64,000 bases of DNA from Flavobacterium zepuense (lineage in GTDB: Bacteria; Bacteroidota; Bacteroidia; Flavobacteriales; Flavobacteriaceae): contig NZ_VJVZ01000006.1 of the NCBI RefSeq assembly GCF_007097145.1, forward strand, positions 1-64,000. Reading direction: 5' to 3'. The notes under the pieces are model-generated. The model did no database searches. It had not been told where the DNA came from and worked only from the letters and a program-made list of their open reading frames with translations. A program made the position numbers and the translations under genes. Shown in pieces: positions 32,146 through 40,974 of the stretch. Each line of letters opens with the position of its first letter. Within the stretch, counting starts at the first letter, position 1.

Positions 32146-34017
32146 CTACCTTTTACCAATCTCTATAACCGAAGAACCGTATATTTTAATGGTAGATTTT
32201 ATAAAGTCTTCTTCGTTAGCCTTATAAATGTTATCTACATATTTTTGAGGGTTACGGTCTATGTAAGGAAACCACGTGCTGTGTATCTGTACCATAATGC
32301 GGTGGCCCTTTTTAAAGGTGTGTAAAATGTCCTGTAGTGGCACGTTAACACGTGTTATTTGGTTTGGCACTAAGGGCTCGGGTTTCTCGTAACTGTTCCT
32401 GAAACGCCCCCTAAATACTTCCGACCGTACCAGTTGCTGGTAGCCTGCCATAACAATATTCTTAGGATTGCCATCATAATTAGGTTCGTCATTAGGGTAA
32501 ACGTCGATAAGTTTCACAACAAAATCGGCATCGGTGCCGGTCATGGCAACATCAAGCTTTGCGAGGATCTCGCCCGATAACGTTGTATCTTCGGTAAGCA
32601 CATCGGTATCAAAAGTAAGTACATCGGGCCTGCGGGAGGCATTGCGCTGGTCATCGCTCATAAAGTTGCGTGGGGTAAAGGTAAGCCCTTCGGTTTGCGA
32701 AGTATAGGGAACCGGTTTTGCGGGGTCGCTAACATACTCAAAAACAGCTTTATCGTTTAGCGGTGTATTAACCGACAGTTTTTCGTTGTCGCCTAAGTAA
32801 AGCTTTACCAACGGGTTTTTTGGAGGCCAAATGTCAAAAGTTTTCCATTCTTTTTTACCGGTATCATACATGTAAGCTTCCGGAAGCTTAGGGTTTTCAC
32901 CATCCTTTAAAAAATGCGAAAAGAACTTACGCTCTATATTGCGCTGGTAAAATGTAGAAATGCTATCGCCAAAATAAATATGGTTATGGGTTGATTTACC
33001 TTCTTCGCGTGCCCATGCACCATGCGCCCAAGGGCCCATAACTATAGTATTATAGGCTTTTGGCGTAGTTTTTTCTATGGCTTTGTAAATGTTTAGCGGG
33101 CCGTAAAGGTCTTCGGCATCAAACCAGCCACCAACGGTCATAACCGCCGGGGTAACGTTTTCAAGGTGCGGAATTATATTGCGCGTTTGCCAAAACTCAT
33201 CGTAATTAGGATGATCGATTATCTGTTTCCAGAAAAAATTGTCATGGTGGTATTTTGCCGTGATGTTTTTAAGCGGCCCCAATTGCATATAAAAATTATA
33301 GGCATCTTTAGGGCGTAAATTATACATGCGCATCAGCGGCTCATCAAACCAGTTTTCTTTGGTAAGCGAATCTTTTTGATAGCCAAATACAGGAAAAGCA
33401 GGGGTATAGCTCTCTAAGTAAGCACCCTGATGGTGAAAATCATCAAAAAAGAAATCTGAAACCGGTGCCTGTGGCGATACGGCTTTAAGTGCAGGGTGGG
33501 CATCGGGCAGGGAGGCAGCGCTGTAAAACCCGGGGTACGAAATTCCATAAATACCAGCTTTGCCGTTGTTGCCTTTTACGTTTTTTAGCAGCCACTCAAT
33601 AGTGTCATAGGTATCAGAACTTTCGTCGATATCTTTTATATTTTTTGGGTTGTTGCCGGGAATGTTAGGTGTCATGTTGTTAAACACGCCATCTGACATA
33701 TACCGACCACGCACATCCTGAAACACGATTATATAACCGTCCTGTACCAAGTACTTAGATGGATGCCCATAGGTTTTATAATCAGCATATTCTGATGCGT
33801 TGTAGCAGGTACGGTTTATTAAAAAGGCATGTTTAGCCGACTTATCTTTGGGTAGATACACCACTGTAAACAGCTTAGCACCGTCGCGCATGGGTATACG
33901 GTATTCAACTTTATCATAATTTTTCCGCATGTAAAGCGAATCGGCGGCCTGACCATCCTGTGCCAGGACGTGGGCTGATATAAACAGGAATAAGAGTATT
34001 TGGAGTAGTGCTTTCAT
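32146..34017 (-). CDS. CocE/NonD family hydrolase (S15-type), secreted
   Basis: A 623-residue secreted serine hydrolase. Signal peptide at residues 1-19 (cut after VLAQ). The alpha/beta hydrolase domain has RDGAKLFTVVYLP near 45, nucleophile in YGISYPGFYS near 155, Asp likely in GGWFDAEDLYG near 300 and His likely in GAWAREEGKSTHNH near 335. The C-terminal jelly-roll of the X-Pro dipeptidyl-peptidase/CocE type (DADFVVKLIDVYPND, GHRIMVQIHSTWFP) follows. The family includes glutaryl-7-ACA acylases and cocaine esterases; substrate here is open, a peptide or ester. It stands alone. Confidence 0.9.
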   Translation of the reverse strand: MKALLQILLFLFISAHVLAQDGQAADSLYMRKNYDKVEYRIPMRDGAKLFTVVYLPKDKSAKHAFLINRTCYNASEYADYKTYGHPSKYLVQDGYIIVFQDVRGRYMSDGVFNNMTPNIPGNNPKNIKDIDESSDTYDTIEWLLKNVKGNNGKAGIYGISYPGFYSAASLPDAHPALKAVSPQAPVSDFFFDDFHHQGAYLESYTPAFPVFGYQKDSLTKENWFDEPLMRMYNLRPKDAYNFYMQLGPLKNITAKYHHDNFFWKQIIDHPNYDEFWQTRNIIPHLENVTPAVMTVGGWFDAEDLYGPLNIYKAIEKTTPKAYNTIVMGPWAHGAWAREEGKSTHNHIYFGDSISTFYQRNIERKFFSHFLKDGENPKLPEAYMYDTGKKEWKTFDIWPPKNPLVKLYLGDNEKLSVNTPLNDKAVFEYVSDPAKPVPYTSQTEGLTFTPRNFMSDDQRNASRRPDVLTFDTDVLTEDTTLSGEILAKLDVAMTGTDADFVVKLIDVYPNDEPNYDGNPKNIVMAGYQQLVRSEVFRGRFRNSYEKPEPLVPNQITRVNVPLQDILHTFKKGHRIMVQIHSTWFPYIDRNPQKYVDNIYKANEEDFIKSTIKIYGSSVIEIGKR

Positions 34018-34103
34018 CTTTGGTTTGTTTTGATTGGTGACACTGTAAAGCGCTGCTGCTAAGGTATTAAAAACTTTGCGCTTTTGTAAGATTATGCACT
34101 GAT

Positions 34104-34769
34104 TTATATGGCGAGCACTGCTATAATAATTACAATAACTACAATAAAAACGAGCAATGAGGGGCTTATAGATTGCTCTTCAACACTTTCTACGGATTGC
34201 GTTTTAGGTTTAACAGTAGATGGATTTTTAAGGATGGAGATCTTGTTTATAAACTGAGGGTCGCCATCTGCGAGCTTTAAAAGCCTGGCATGCATGTGGG
34301 TTTTTAGGCTATCGTTAAGGAAAATGCATGACGTTACAATTTCGTCTAATATCATGCTATTGGTGTTTACATGCTGTGCCCGGATGAGAAAGTTTATATT
34401 CTCATCGGTAAGGATATCATCAATAACTTTAAAAAGAGCCTCCTGGTTAATGCGTCCGCCTGCGTTAAACACTTTGGTTTTAATGCTTTTAAAAAGTATA
34501 AGATACGTGGCAGGTGTAGCTTTATCTGAATTAGGATCCTGCCCGTAGTAGTTTTTCTGGTAACCTTTAGTATAATCGTAGGCATTGCGCTTAGCTATAT
34601 CGCCGAGGATAATATACGACTCTGATATTTCTTTAAACCGCTCCTCGCTGGCTTTGTCGCCGTTGTTTTTATCAGGGTGGTGCTTTACCGCCAACAGCCT
34701 GTAGGCTGTTTTAATTTCAGCCTGTGAAGCTTTTGGTGCTACCCCGAGTATTTTATAGTAGTCCTTCAT
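34104..34769 (-). CDS. DnaJ-domain protein with C-terminal membrane anchor
   Basis: A 221-residue protein. Residues 1-68 are a complete J-domain with the HPD motif in [11 protein letters not shown] near residue 31, needed to stimulate Hsp70 ATPase. Residues 80-190 are a helical domain of unknown family. The last 20 residues form one hydrophobic helix ([17 protein letters not shown]), so it is a tail-anchored co-chaperone facing the cytoplasm. There is no Gly/Phe-rich or zinc-finger region, so it is not a classical DnaJ. It has its own promoter region and no close neighbour on the same strand. Confidence 0.9.
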   Translation of the reverse strand: MKDYYKILGVAPKASQAEIKTAYRLLAVKHHPDKNNGDKASEERFKEISESYIILGDIAKRNAYDYTKGYQKNYYGQDPNSDKATPATYLILFKSIKTKVFNAGGRINQEALFKVIDDILTDENINFLIRAQHVNTNSMILDEIVTSCIFLNDSLKTHMHARLLKLADGDPQFINKISILKNPSTVKPKTQSVESVEEQSISPSLLVFIVVIVIIIAVLAI

Positions 34770-34838
34770 TCATAAATTAAGAAGAGGCAATTTAAGAATT
34801 TATCTTTTGAAATACACTAAACCTTTTATTTCAGTTAA

Positions 34839-35111
34839 CTAAACGTTATTACTTAATTTTAAATCAGTTAAAAAATCAAGGCATTCAATGCTAATTAATT
34901 TTTCGTCTGTATCATTGAACAATTCCTCCATAAAGTACTCTAATTTTTCACCAACTTCCTCAGTACTATTTTTGTCATATTCCATAACGCAAGCATTAAA
35001 AAGCAGCGCAGTTCTTTCATTTTTATCTGTCCAATTGGTCGAATAAGTCACACGATCAGGTTGCCCGATGTAACTGTCAATTAGTTTTTCGAATTTATAT
35101 CCGTAGTCCAT
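34839..35111 (-). CDS. Small hypothetical protein
   Basis: A 90-residue acidic protein, not recognised (MDYGYKFEKLIDSYIGQPD ... ALLFNACVMEYDK). It is helical with a Glu-rich C-terminal half and has no signal peptide or membrane segment. It is low in GC, like the next gene and unlike the housekeeping genes around. Neighbours give no clue. It may be part of a small acquired patch with the 35187 gene. Confidence 0.6.
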   Translation of the reverse strand: MDYGYKFEKLIDSYIGQPDRVTYSTNWTDKNERTALLFNACVMEYDKNSTEEVGEKLEYFMEELFNDTDEKLISIECLDFLTDLKLSNNV

Positions 35112-35186
35112 ATTTATAGTGTTAATTAAATTTACATATATAAAATTATTTAGATTGCACTTTCAAATTACAATAGGAAGACCATA

Positions 35187-35627
35187 TTATTTATTTATTA
35201 AATGATTCATTATTCGATCATTGATTCTTGATAATTCATCCAGTATATATTTTTGGTTACTATTTATCGCAGTAATTTTTTCCACCTGGACATTGTTAAT
35301 ATTATTAATTTGTTGGATTTTATCTGTTTCAATGTTGGTAAATTTAATTAATAGGTCATTTTGGTCATTAAGCTTTTGTTGCCAATAGTTGAATACGATT
35401 ATAGTAAAGTTCAATCCGATTAAAGTTGATGTTAATTTATTTATTTCAATATTTTCATCTAAATTAATCCATAAAAGAGTTGTAACAGGTATGAAATAAT
35501 TAATTACGATTTGCCAATATTTTTTTGGATTCGAATCTTTTCCAACAAATAATTTTAATATTATTGGTATTAATGATAAGATTATTTTATCAAAATACTC
35601 GTTATCTATTATCTCTGAAAACTCCAT
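35187..35627 (-). CDS. Hypothetical membrane protein with coiled coil
   Basis: A 146-residue protein with two or three hydrophobic segments (about residues 16-28, 42-56 and 66-84) and an Asn/Ile/Gln-rich C-terminal part (95-146) that looks like a coiled coil. Very AT-rich. Not recognised as a known family. Topology suggests an inner-membrane protein with a cytoplasmic coiled-coil tail. It is separate from the DnaJ-type gene and 90-residue gene downstream by 75 bp and may be co-transcribed. Confidence 0.62.
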   Translation of the reverse strand: MEFSEIIDNEYFDKIILSLIPIILKLFVGKDSNPKKYWQIVINYFIPVTTLLWINLDENIEINKLTSTLIGLNFTIIVFNYWQQKLNDQNDLLIKFTNIETDKIQQINNINNVQVEKITAINSNQKYILDELSRINDRIMNHLINK

Positions 35628-35661
35628 TAATGTTTTGTTTTAAGCAAATTGATAATTAAGA

Positions 35662-35693
35662 AAGCGGAGTAAGAAATCAATCTTACTCCGCTT
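35662..35693 (-). terminator. Hairpin terminator downstream of uvrA
   Basis: A perfect 13-bp stem pairs 35662-35674 with 35681-35693 around a 6-base loop. It lies 139 bp past the uvrA stop and just before the start of the next minus-strand gene. The following T-rich tract on the minus strand is short, so the terminator may be moderate. Confidence 0.6.
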
Positions 35694-35737
35694 ATAAATG
35701 TATATAATTTTTTGAGTGTTTCAACAGCTTGTTAAAT

Positions 35738-35776
35738 GTGATTTTTCGACTCCGTTGCACTGCGCTCAAAATGACA
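35738..35776. repeat. GTCATTTTGAGCG-type dispersed repeat
   Basis: The reverse complement reads GTCATTTTGAGCGCAGTGCA then ACGGAGTCGAAAAATCAC. This resembles a dispersed intergenic repeat common in Bacteroidetes genomes (recalled, not checked here). It lies in the 200-bp gap between uvrA and the hypothetical membrane gene. Confidence 0.5.
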
Positions 35777-35831
35777 CACAACGGTGAGTGTAGCTCCCAG
35801 CAACTCACAACCGTCCACCAACAACCAATCT

Positions 35832-38621
35832 CTAAAGCTTTACCTTTAAATATTCTCCGGTAACCGATTTAGGGTTTTTAGCTACCTCTTCCGGGGTGCC
35901 AAAAGCGATTAAATGCCCGCCGTGTTCGCCGCCTTCGGGGCCAATGTCTATAATATAGTCGGCGCACTTAATCATGTCGAGGTTGTGCTCTATAACAATT
36001 ATGGAGTGGCCTTTCTCTATCAGGGCTTCAAAAGATGCCAATAGTTTTTTAATATCATGAAAGTGCAATCCTGTAGTAGGCTCATCAAACACAAACAATG
36101 CTTTATCTTTAGTTGCACCTTTTACAAGAAATGATGCGAGCTTAATACGCTGCGCCTCACCACCCGAAAGGGTAGAAGAACTCTGACCCAGTTGCACATA
36201 CCCTAAACCAACGTCCTGAAGCGGTTGCAGCTTGGTCATTACCTTCGTTTGCTTATGTTCTGTAAAAAAGGCAACGGCGTTATCTACCGTCATAGTAAGT
36301 ACATCATCTATATTTTTACCTTCAAAAGTTACCTCAAGTATCTCTTTTTTAAAGCGCTTGCCGTTACAGGTTTCGCACTCCAGGTGCACATCGGCCATAA
36401 ACTGCATTTCTATGGTAACCTCGCCTTCGCCTTTGCAGGTTTCGCAACGGCCGCCATCTACGTTAAACGAGAAATGCTTGCTTTGATACCCGCGTATGCC
36501 CGACAGTTTTTGCTTGGCAAAAAGGTCGCGTATATCATCATAGGCTTTAATGTACGTAACCGGGTTAGAACGCGAGCTGCGCCCAATAGGGTTTTGGTCT
36601 ACGTACTCAATATGTTTAATGTGGCTGTAGCTACCACGAAGCTCTGTAAACTGGCCGGGTTTCTCGCCCACGCCTTCCAGTTGTTTTTGCAAGGCCGGGA
36701 AAAGTATCTTTTTAACCAACGTACTCTTGCCACTGCCTGATACGCCGGTAATTACCGTAAGGCAATCTAACGGAAAAGTGACATCTATATTTTTAAGGTT
36801 GTTTTCGCGTGCGCCGATAACATCAATGTGATGTTTGAATTTTCGGCGTTTTTTAGGAACGCTGATCTCTAAATCGCCGTTAAGGTAACGCGCCGTAAGC
36901 GAGTCCGACTTTAAAATCTCATCATACGTGCCCTGTGCCACCAGCTGTCCGCCAAGGGTACCCGCTTCGGGGCCAATATCAATAATCATGTCAGCCTGCT
37001 TCATAATGTCTTCATCGTGCTCTACCACAATAACAGTGTTGCCCAGGTCGCGAAGACCTTCCAGCACGTGGATAAGCCTCTCGGTATCCTTAGGGTGCAG
37101 GCCAATACTTGGCTCATCTAAAATATACATAGAGCCCACAAGGCTGCTGCCCATAGAGGTTGCCAAGTTAATACGCTGGCTCTCACCGCCCGAAAGCGTG
37201 TTAGAGCGCCTGTTAAGGGTAAGGTAGTCTAAGCCAACCTCCTGTAAAAAGCGTATGCGGTTGTTAATTTCAACCAGTAGTCTTTTAGCAACAATAGTAT
37301 CGTATTCATTAAGTTCCAGCTTGGTGAAGAACTCAGCGAGGTTTTTAATAGGCAGGTCAACCAGATCAGATATCGTGCGGCCGCCAATCATAACGTAATT
37401 AGCTTCCGGCCTAAGGCGTTTGCCTTTACAATCAGGGCATTTGGTCTTACCACGGTAACGCGAAAGCATTACGCGGTTTTGTATCTTATAGTTTTTTTCT
37501 TCCAGTTCGGCAAAAAAGTCGTTAAGGCCGGTAAAGTATTTGTTGCCTTTCCAGATTAACGCCCTGTCCGATTCCGACAGTTGGAAATAAGGTTTGTGTA
37601 CCGGGAAGTCGAATTTATGGCTGTTGTTCACTAATTGGTCGCGGTACCAGCCCATGCTCTCGCCACGCCATGCATAAATGGCATTCTCATAAACCGAAAG
37701 TGAAGTAATAGGCACTACAAGCTCTTCATCAATGCCAATTATGCTGCCGTAACCCTCGCAGGCAGGGCATGCCCCATAAGGGTTATTAAAACTGAATAAA
37801 TGCACATTCGGCTCCAGGAAGGTAAGGCCATCCAACTCAAAATTATTACTGAAGGGCAGGCGGTTACCGCTGCTAACTTCCTGTAAATAAGCTTCTCCCT
37901 TGCCTTCATAAAAGGCAGTTTGCACAGCATCGGCAAGGCGGTTGTAAAACTCCTCTTCGTTTTTAACCACAATACGGTCTACCACAAGCAGTACCTCCTT
38001 GTTGGCAAAATCCACTTCGGCAATGTCATCCAGCCTAAGTGTTTCGTTATCAACCAGTATACGGGCGAAACCCTGTTGCAGCAGTACACCAAGTTTTTCT
38101 TCTATAGTACGGCCTTTCTCGGTATGTACGGGGGCAAGCAGCAGCCAGCGGCTATCGGCCTCCAGTTGCTTTACCTCGTTAATAACATCAGTTACAGTAT
38201 GTTTGCGCACTTCACGTCCCGATACCGGCGAGTAGGTGCGGCCCACACGTGCAAAAAGCAGCTTAAGGTAATCGTAAATCTCTGTACTGGTGCCTACTGT
38301 AGAGCGCGCATTGGTAGTGTTAACCTTTTGCTCAATGGCAATAGCAGGGGCTATGCCCTTAATGTATTCTACCTTAGGCTTATCTAAACGGCCCAGGAAC
38401 TGGCGCGCATAGCTGCTAAGGCTTTCTACATAGCGGCGCTGGCCTTCGGCATACAGGGTATCGAATGCAAGACTCGACTTACCCGAACCCGATAAACCGG
38501 TAATAACCACCAGTTTGTTGCGGGGTATGGCAACATCAAGATTTTTTAGGTTGTGCAGTTGTGCACCTTTTATAAGTATGTTTTTCTTTGGTTCGAGGGT
38601 AGAAAAATCGGTCTTTATCAT
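35832..38621 (-). CDS. uvrA: Excinuclease ABC subunit A
   Basis: A 929-residue damage-sensing ATPase of nucleotide-excision repair, somewhat shorter than E. coli UvrA (940). Two ABC units: first Walker A GLSGSGKSSLAF near residue 44, signature TLSGGESQRINLA near 477; second Walker A GVSGSGKSTLV near 627, signature TLSGGEAQRIKLAS near 818. Zinc-finger pairs CPACEGYG/CPDCKGKR and CETCKGEG/CETCNGKR are present. Complete and ordinary. A TATCTTTG -7 box lies 18 bp before the ATG on the minus strand. Confidence 0.97.
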   Translation of the reverse strand: MIKTDFSTLEPKKNILIKGAQLHNLKNLDVAIPRNKLVVITGLSGSGKSSLAFDTLYAEGQRRYVESLSSYARQFLGRLDKPKVEYIKGIAPAIAIEQKVNTTNARSTVGTSTEIYDYLKLLFARVGRTYSPVSGREVRKHTVTDVINEVKQLEADSRWLLLAPVHTEKGRTIEEKLGVLLQQGFARILVDNETLRLDDIAEVDFANKEVLLVVDRIVVKNEEEFYNRLADAVQTAFYEGKGEAYLQEVSSGNRLPFSNNFELDGLTFLEPNVHLFSFNNPYGACPACEGYGSIIGIDEELVVPITSLSVYENAIYAWRGESMGWYRDQLVNNSHKFDFPVHKPYFQLSESDRALIWKGNKYFTGLNDFFAELEEKNYKIQNRVMLSRYRGKTKCPDCKGKRLRPEANYVMIGGRTISDLVDLPIKNLAEFFTKLELNEYDTIVAKRLLVEINNRIRFLQEVGLDYLTLNRRSNTLSGGESQRINLATSMGSSLVGSMYILDEPSIGLHPKDTERLIHVLEGLRDLGNTVIVVEHDEDIMKQADMIIDIGPEAGTLGGQLVAQGTYDEILKSDSLTARYLNGDLEISVPKKRRKFKHHIDVIGARENNLKNIDVTFPLDCLTVITGVSGSGKSTLVKKILFPALQKQLEGVGEKPGQFTELRGSYSHIKHIEYVDQNPIGRSSRSNPVTYIKAYDDIRDLFAKQKLSGIRGYQSKHFSFNVDGGRCETCKGEGEVTIEMQFMADVHLECETCNGKRFKKEILEVTFEGKNIDDVLTMTVDNAVAFFTEHKQTKVMTKLQPLQDVGLGYVQLGQSSSTLSGGEAQRIKLASFLVKGATKDKALFVFDEPTTGLHFHDIKKLLASFEALIEKGHSIIVIEHNLDMIKCADYIIDIGPEGGEHGGHLIAFGTPEEVAKNPKSVTGEYLKVKL

Positions 38622-38638
38622 GGCAAAAATTGAATAGG

Positions 38639-38646
38639 CAAAGATA
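38639..38646 (-). promoter_or_regulatory. Bacteroidetes -7 box for uvrA
   Basis: On the minus strand it reads TATCTTTG (TAnnTTTG consensus), 17 bp before the uvrA ATG. It is divergent from the promoter of the AlbA_2 gene, and the two regions overlap in the 100-bp gap. Confidence 0.5.
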
Positions 38647-38692
38647 CAGTTTTAGCATGACAATTTTGTTAAGGCTTTGCGAAGAGAATTGT

Positions 38693-38700
38693 TATATTTG
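38693..38700 (+). promoter_or_regulatory. Bacteroidetes -7 box for the AlbA_2 gene
   Basis: TATATTTG lies 27 bp before the ATG at 38728. A TTTG at 38665-38668 is 24 bp upstream, slightly long for a -33 element. Confidence 0.5.
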
Positions 38701-38727
38701 ATTATAAAACAAAATATACAGTAAACG

Positions 38728-39762
38728 ATGACAATAGAAAAATTTGAAAAAATTTTGTTGCAATCCGAATCTTCAAACTTGGATTTTAAAAGAGGCCAAT
38801 ATGATTTTTCTAATGATAAAGATGAAATTAAAACTTCCAAATTTGTTAAAGATATTATTAGTTTTTCTAATACTATAAGAACTGATACTGGATATATAAT
38901 ATTAGGCATCGCTATTGAAGAAGATGGTTCTAAAGAATTGTTGGGAATAAATATGCATATCGATGATGCAATATTTCAGGAAAAAATAAAAAATAAAGTT
39001 CTACCAGTTCCAAAGTTCTCTTACTCGACTCTTACCTATCAAAATAAGATATTTGGAATAATTGAAATTCCAGTAACCAAATATGAATATCCTATATCCC
39101 CCATTACAAAGCTAAAGGGATTAGAACCTGGTAAATTCTATTTCAGACGTGGTTCGTCTAATTCAGAAGCTAATGGATATGAAGGTATACAAATTGCAAA
39201 TTGGTTGTCAAGTTTATCGGATATAGATTCTAAAAAGTTTTTATTTTCAGAAATACATGAATTAGTAATAAAAATTACTGAAAGCAAGTTGTTATTGTCC
39301 GTAATTTTATCTGATGCATTATTGCTTTCAAGAAAATATTATTTGAGAGATTTACAGGAGTTTTGTTCAGCAGAACTTACAGGTTTAAACGTGCGTTTTG
39401 AAGAAAGTAATAAATCAGTATATTCTTATCGAACAAATAGTGTTTTATTTACCTATCAAAAATTTGACTTCCCGCCATATTGGGATCCAAATAAAATGAT
39501 GAAGTTACTTGAAAAGGAAAAAGGTGTATTTAGATTTCAGCTTTTTTTTCACCAGTCCATAATTGAAATTGAGGAAACACTTAATAAATTTTCTAAAAAA
39601 CCAATGCTTTGTACAATCAATGTACCTGGTGACACAATTATTTCAGATGAAAAATATAAAGCACTTGAAATAACAATTTACGCCGACAAAGATAATTTTG
39701 ACAATTTATATATGAATATTAAACAAAAACTAATTGATAAGCTATTAGAAATTAATATTTAG
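38728..39762 (+). CDS. AlbA_2 (Schlafen-type) domain protein, AT-rich, possibly acquired
   Basis: A 344-residue protein. Residues 1-150 match an AlbA_2/Schlafen core: LDFKRGQYDF near 20, FVKDIISFSNTIRTDTGYIILGI near 38, and FYFRRGSSNSEAN near 138. The remaining 190 residues are not recognised. The AlbA_2 fold occurs in helicase-like or nuclease-like defence and regulatory proteins, but no nuclease or helicase motif is visible here. GC content is far below that of neighbouring genes, a sign of horizontal transfer. It stands alone, flanked by uvrA and the small DUF7660-like gene. Function unknown; defence is one option. Confidence 0.8.
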   Translation: MTIEKFEKILLQSESSNLDFKRGQYDFSNDKDEIKTSKFVKDIISFSNTIRTDTGYIILGIAIEEDGSKELLGINMHIDDAIFQEKIKNKVLPVPKFSYSTLTYQNKIFGIIEIPVTKYEYPISPITKLKGLEPGKFYFRRGSSNSEANGYEGIQIANWLSSLSDIDSKKFLFSEIHELVIKITESKLLLSVILSDALLLSRKYYLRDLQEFCSAELTGLNVRFEESNKSVYSYRTNSVLFTYQKFDFPPYWDPNKMMKLLEKEKGVFRFQLFFHQSIIEIEETLNKFSKKPMLCTINVPGDTIISDEKYKALEITIYADKDNFDNLYMNIKQKLIDKLLEINI

Positions 39763-39803
39763 AAGTCAAAATACCTGACAACCAATAAAAACCACAACTA
39801 TTT

Positions 39804-39837
39804 TTTGCACGTATAATTTTTATAAAAGCTATATTTG
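39804..39837 (+). promoter_or_regulatory. Bacteroidetes promoter (TTTG-N22-TATATTTG)
   Basis: A TTTG at 39804-39807 and TATATTTG at 39830-39837 are separated by 22 bp, close to the consensus spacing of the Bacteroidetes primary sigma factor. The ATG at 39860 follows after 22 bp. Confidence 0.7.
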
Positions 39838-39859
39838 AGTCAGTTAAATTATAATTATT

Positions 39860-40099
39860 ATGGATAATGATAGTAACGAATTATATGATGCGCTGCAAAA
39901 TGTAAAGTCGCGGTCGGATTTTGAGGTATTCCTGGATAAACTGGTACACGATTACTCCGGGAACAAAGAGTTGTGGGATAACGATACCTTAAAATCGTTT
40001 TTAGAGGCTCTGCACGGATTTAATTATGACAGCGAGAACGACAGGCCATCATGGAAGGCTTTTGCCGAAATGCTGTACGCAGCGCGCATTTATGAATAG
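39860..40099 (+). CDS. Small DUF7660-like protein
   Basis: A 79-residue acidic protein, with a terminal WKAFAEMLYAARIYE block and an ALQNVKSRSDFEVFLDKLVHDY start. This agrees with my recollection of the DUF7660 family of small standalone proteins in many bacteria. No catalytic residues are evident. It has a good promoter and is followed after 5 bp by a YdeI-like gene, so the pair is co-transcribed. Function unknown. Confidence 0.78.
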   Translation: MDNDSNELYDALQNVKSRSDFEVFLDKLVHDYSGNKELWDNDTLKSFLEALHGFNYDSENDRPSWKAFAEMLYAARIYE

Positions 40100-40104
40100 G
40101 ATAT

Positions 40105-40578
40105 ATGGAGCAGCCCTTAACCGATAAGCAATATTTGCTGGAGCGTTTTCCCGGCAAAGGCGGGTGGACGTATGTTGCCCTGCCTGAAATTAAAAAAGAT
40201 AAAGATGCCCCGTTTGGCCTTGTAAAAGTTCGTGGCGCCATAGATGGCTATGAAATTAAAAACTACACGCTTATGCCTTATGGGCAGGGTAATCTTTTAA
40301 TGGCGGTTAAAGCCGAGATAAGAAAAGCAATAGGTAAGGAAGAGGGCGACTATGTTCATGTGGTATTATATAAAGATGATTCGGTTTTTGAGATCCCTGA
40401 TGAATTTAAAAAGCGCCTTGATGAAGAGCCGGGAGCTTATAAAAAATTTACCGCTTACAAGCAATGGGAACAGCGTATGTGCATTAATTGGATTTATAGT
40501 GCTAAGCGAGCTGAAACGGTAAATGAGCGCATTATAAAAACACTTTACCGAATTAAAAACCGTCAAAAAATAGTTTAA
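40105..40578 (+). CDS. YdeI/OmpD-associated family protein with DUF1905 part
   Basis: A 157-residue protein. Residues 15-90 resemble DUF1905 (a small beta-barrel, GGWTYVALPEI ... FGLVKVRGAIDGYEI). The C-terminal half (FKKRLDEEPGAYKKFTAYKQWEQRMCINWIYSAK) is the helical YdeI/OmpD-associated, bacteriocin-protection-type domain. Role and partner are not known from the sequence. It lies 5 bp after the DUF7660-like gene and probably shares its promoter at 39804-39837. Confidence 0.82.
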   Translation: MEQPLTDKQYLLERFPGKGGWTYVALPEIKKDKDAPFGLVKVRGAIDGYEIKNYTLMPYGQGNLLMAVKAEIRKAIGKEEGDYVHVVLYKDDSVFEIPDEFKKRLDEEPGAYKKFTAYKQWEQRMCINWIYSAKRAETVNERIIKTLYRIKNRQKIV

Positions 40579-40827
40579 ATTCTACAATTTTTAAGTTGCG
40601 TACAGTTTACACTACTTTAAAAATATATAGTTAATTTATGTTTATTTTTTGTTCAATCTTTATTTTTATAACGATGTAGTTGGGTCAAACATCCTAAAAA
40701 TTATAATTTATTAGTAGTAAAATAATTTAAATCATGCATCGTTGCCCTGATTTTACCTACGAAAATGAGCTATTTACTGGCAAATTGTATAATTATTGCC
40801 CTAAATATGTTAAAATTTAAATTAACA

Positions 40828-40860
40828 TTTGTTTTTTATAATTTTATTATGTTATATTTG
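40828..40860 (+). promoter_or_regulatory. Bacteroidetes promoter of the ECF sigma gene (TTTG-N21-TATATTTG)
   Basis: TTTG at 40828-40831 and TATATTTG at 40853-40860 are separated by 21 bp, near-ideal spacing. Transcription would start about 7 bp downstream, leaving a leader of roughly 105 bases before the ATG at 40975. Confidence 0.72.
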
Positions 40861-40912
40861 GCATATAATTAATCAAAATTTAAGAAAGCCTATACAAAAA
40901 ACTACTTTTTAG

Positions 40913-40935
40913 AACCCGCTTACCAACGGGGTTTT
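40913..40935 (+). other. Leader hairpin upstream of the ECF sigma gene
   Basis: AACCCG (40913-40918) can pair with CGGG(G)TT (40927-40933), with one bulged G, followed by TTTT to 40935. It lies in the leader and resembles a weak attenuator. No leader peptide is evident. Confidence 0.35.
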
Positions 40936-40974
40936 ATCGAAACCAAATTCAAAAAACGCTAAAAAGTTATTGCT

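Larger units (their letters stand above)
40579..40974. other. AT-rich non-coding leader region upstream of the ECF sigma gene
   Basis: 396 bp without a convincing gene. Apart from the promoter at 40828-40860 and the leader hairpin at 40913-40935, I see only low-complexity AT-rich DNA. No tRNA or riboswitch pattern was recognised. The length is large for this compact chromosome. Confidence 0.6.

Noticed and set aside
34394..34585. Second frame inside the DnaJ-domain gene
   Set aside because: Same-strand shadow frame with no start context.
36225..36740. Plus-strand 171-codon frame inside uvrA
   Set aside because: Fully antisense to the well-conserved zinc-finger and ATPase regions of uvrA; reads as a shadow.
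37920..38387. Plus-strand 155-codon frame inside uvrA
   Set aside because: Antisense shadow over the conserved N-terminal ATPase region.
38652..38909. Minus-strand open frame of 85 codons
   Set aside because: It overlaps the start and promoter of the AlbA_2 gene on the other strand and has no recognisable domain or start context.
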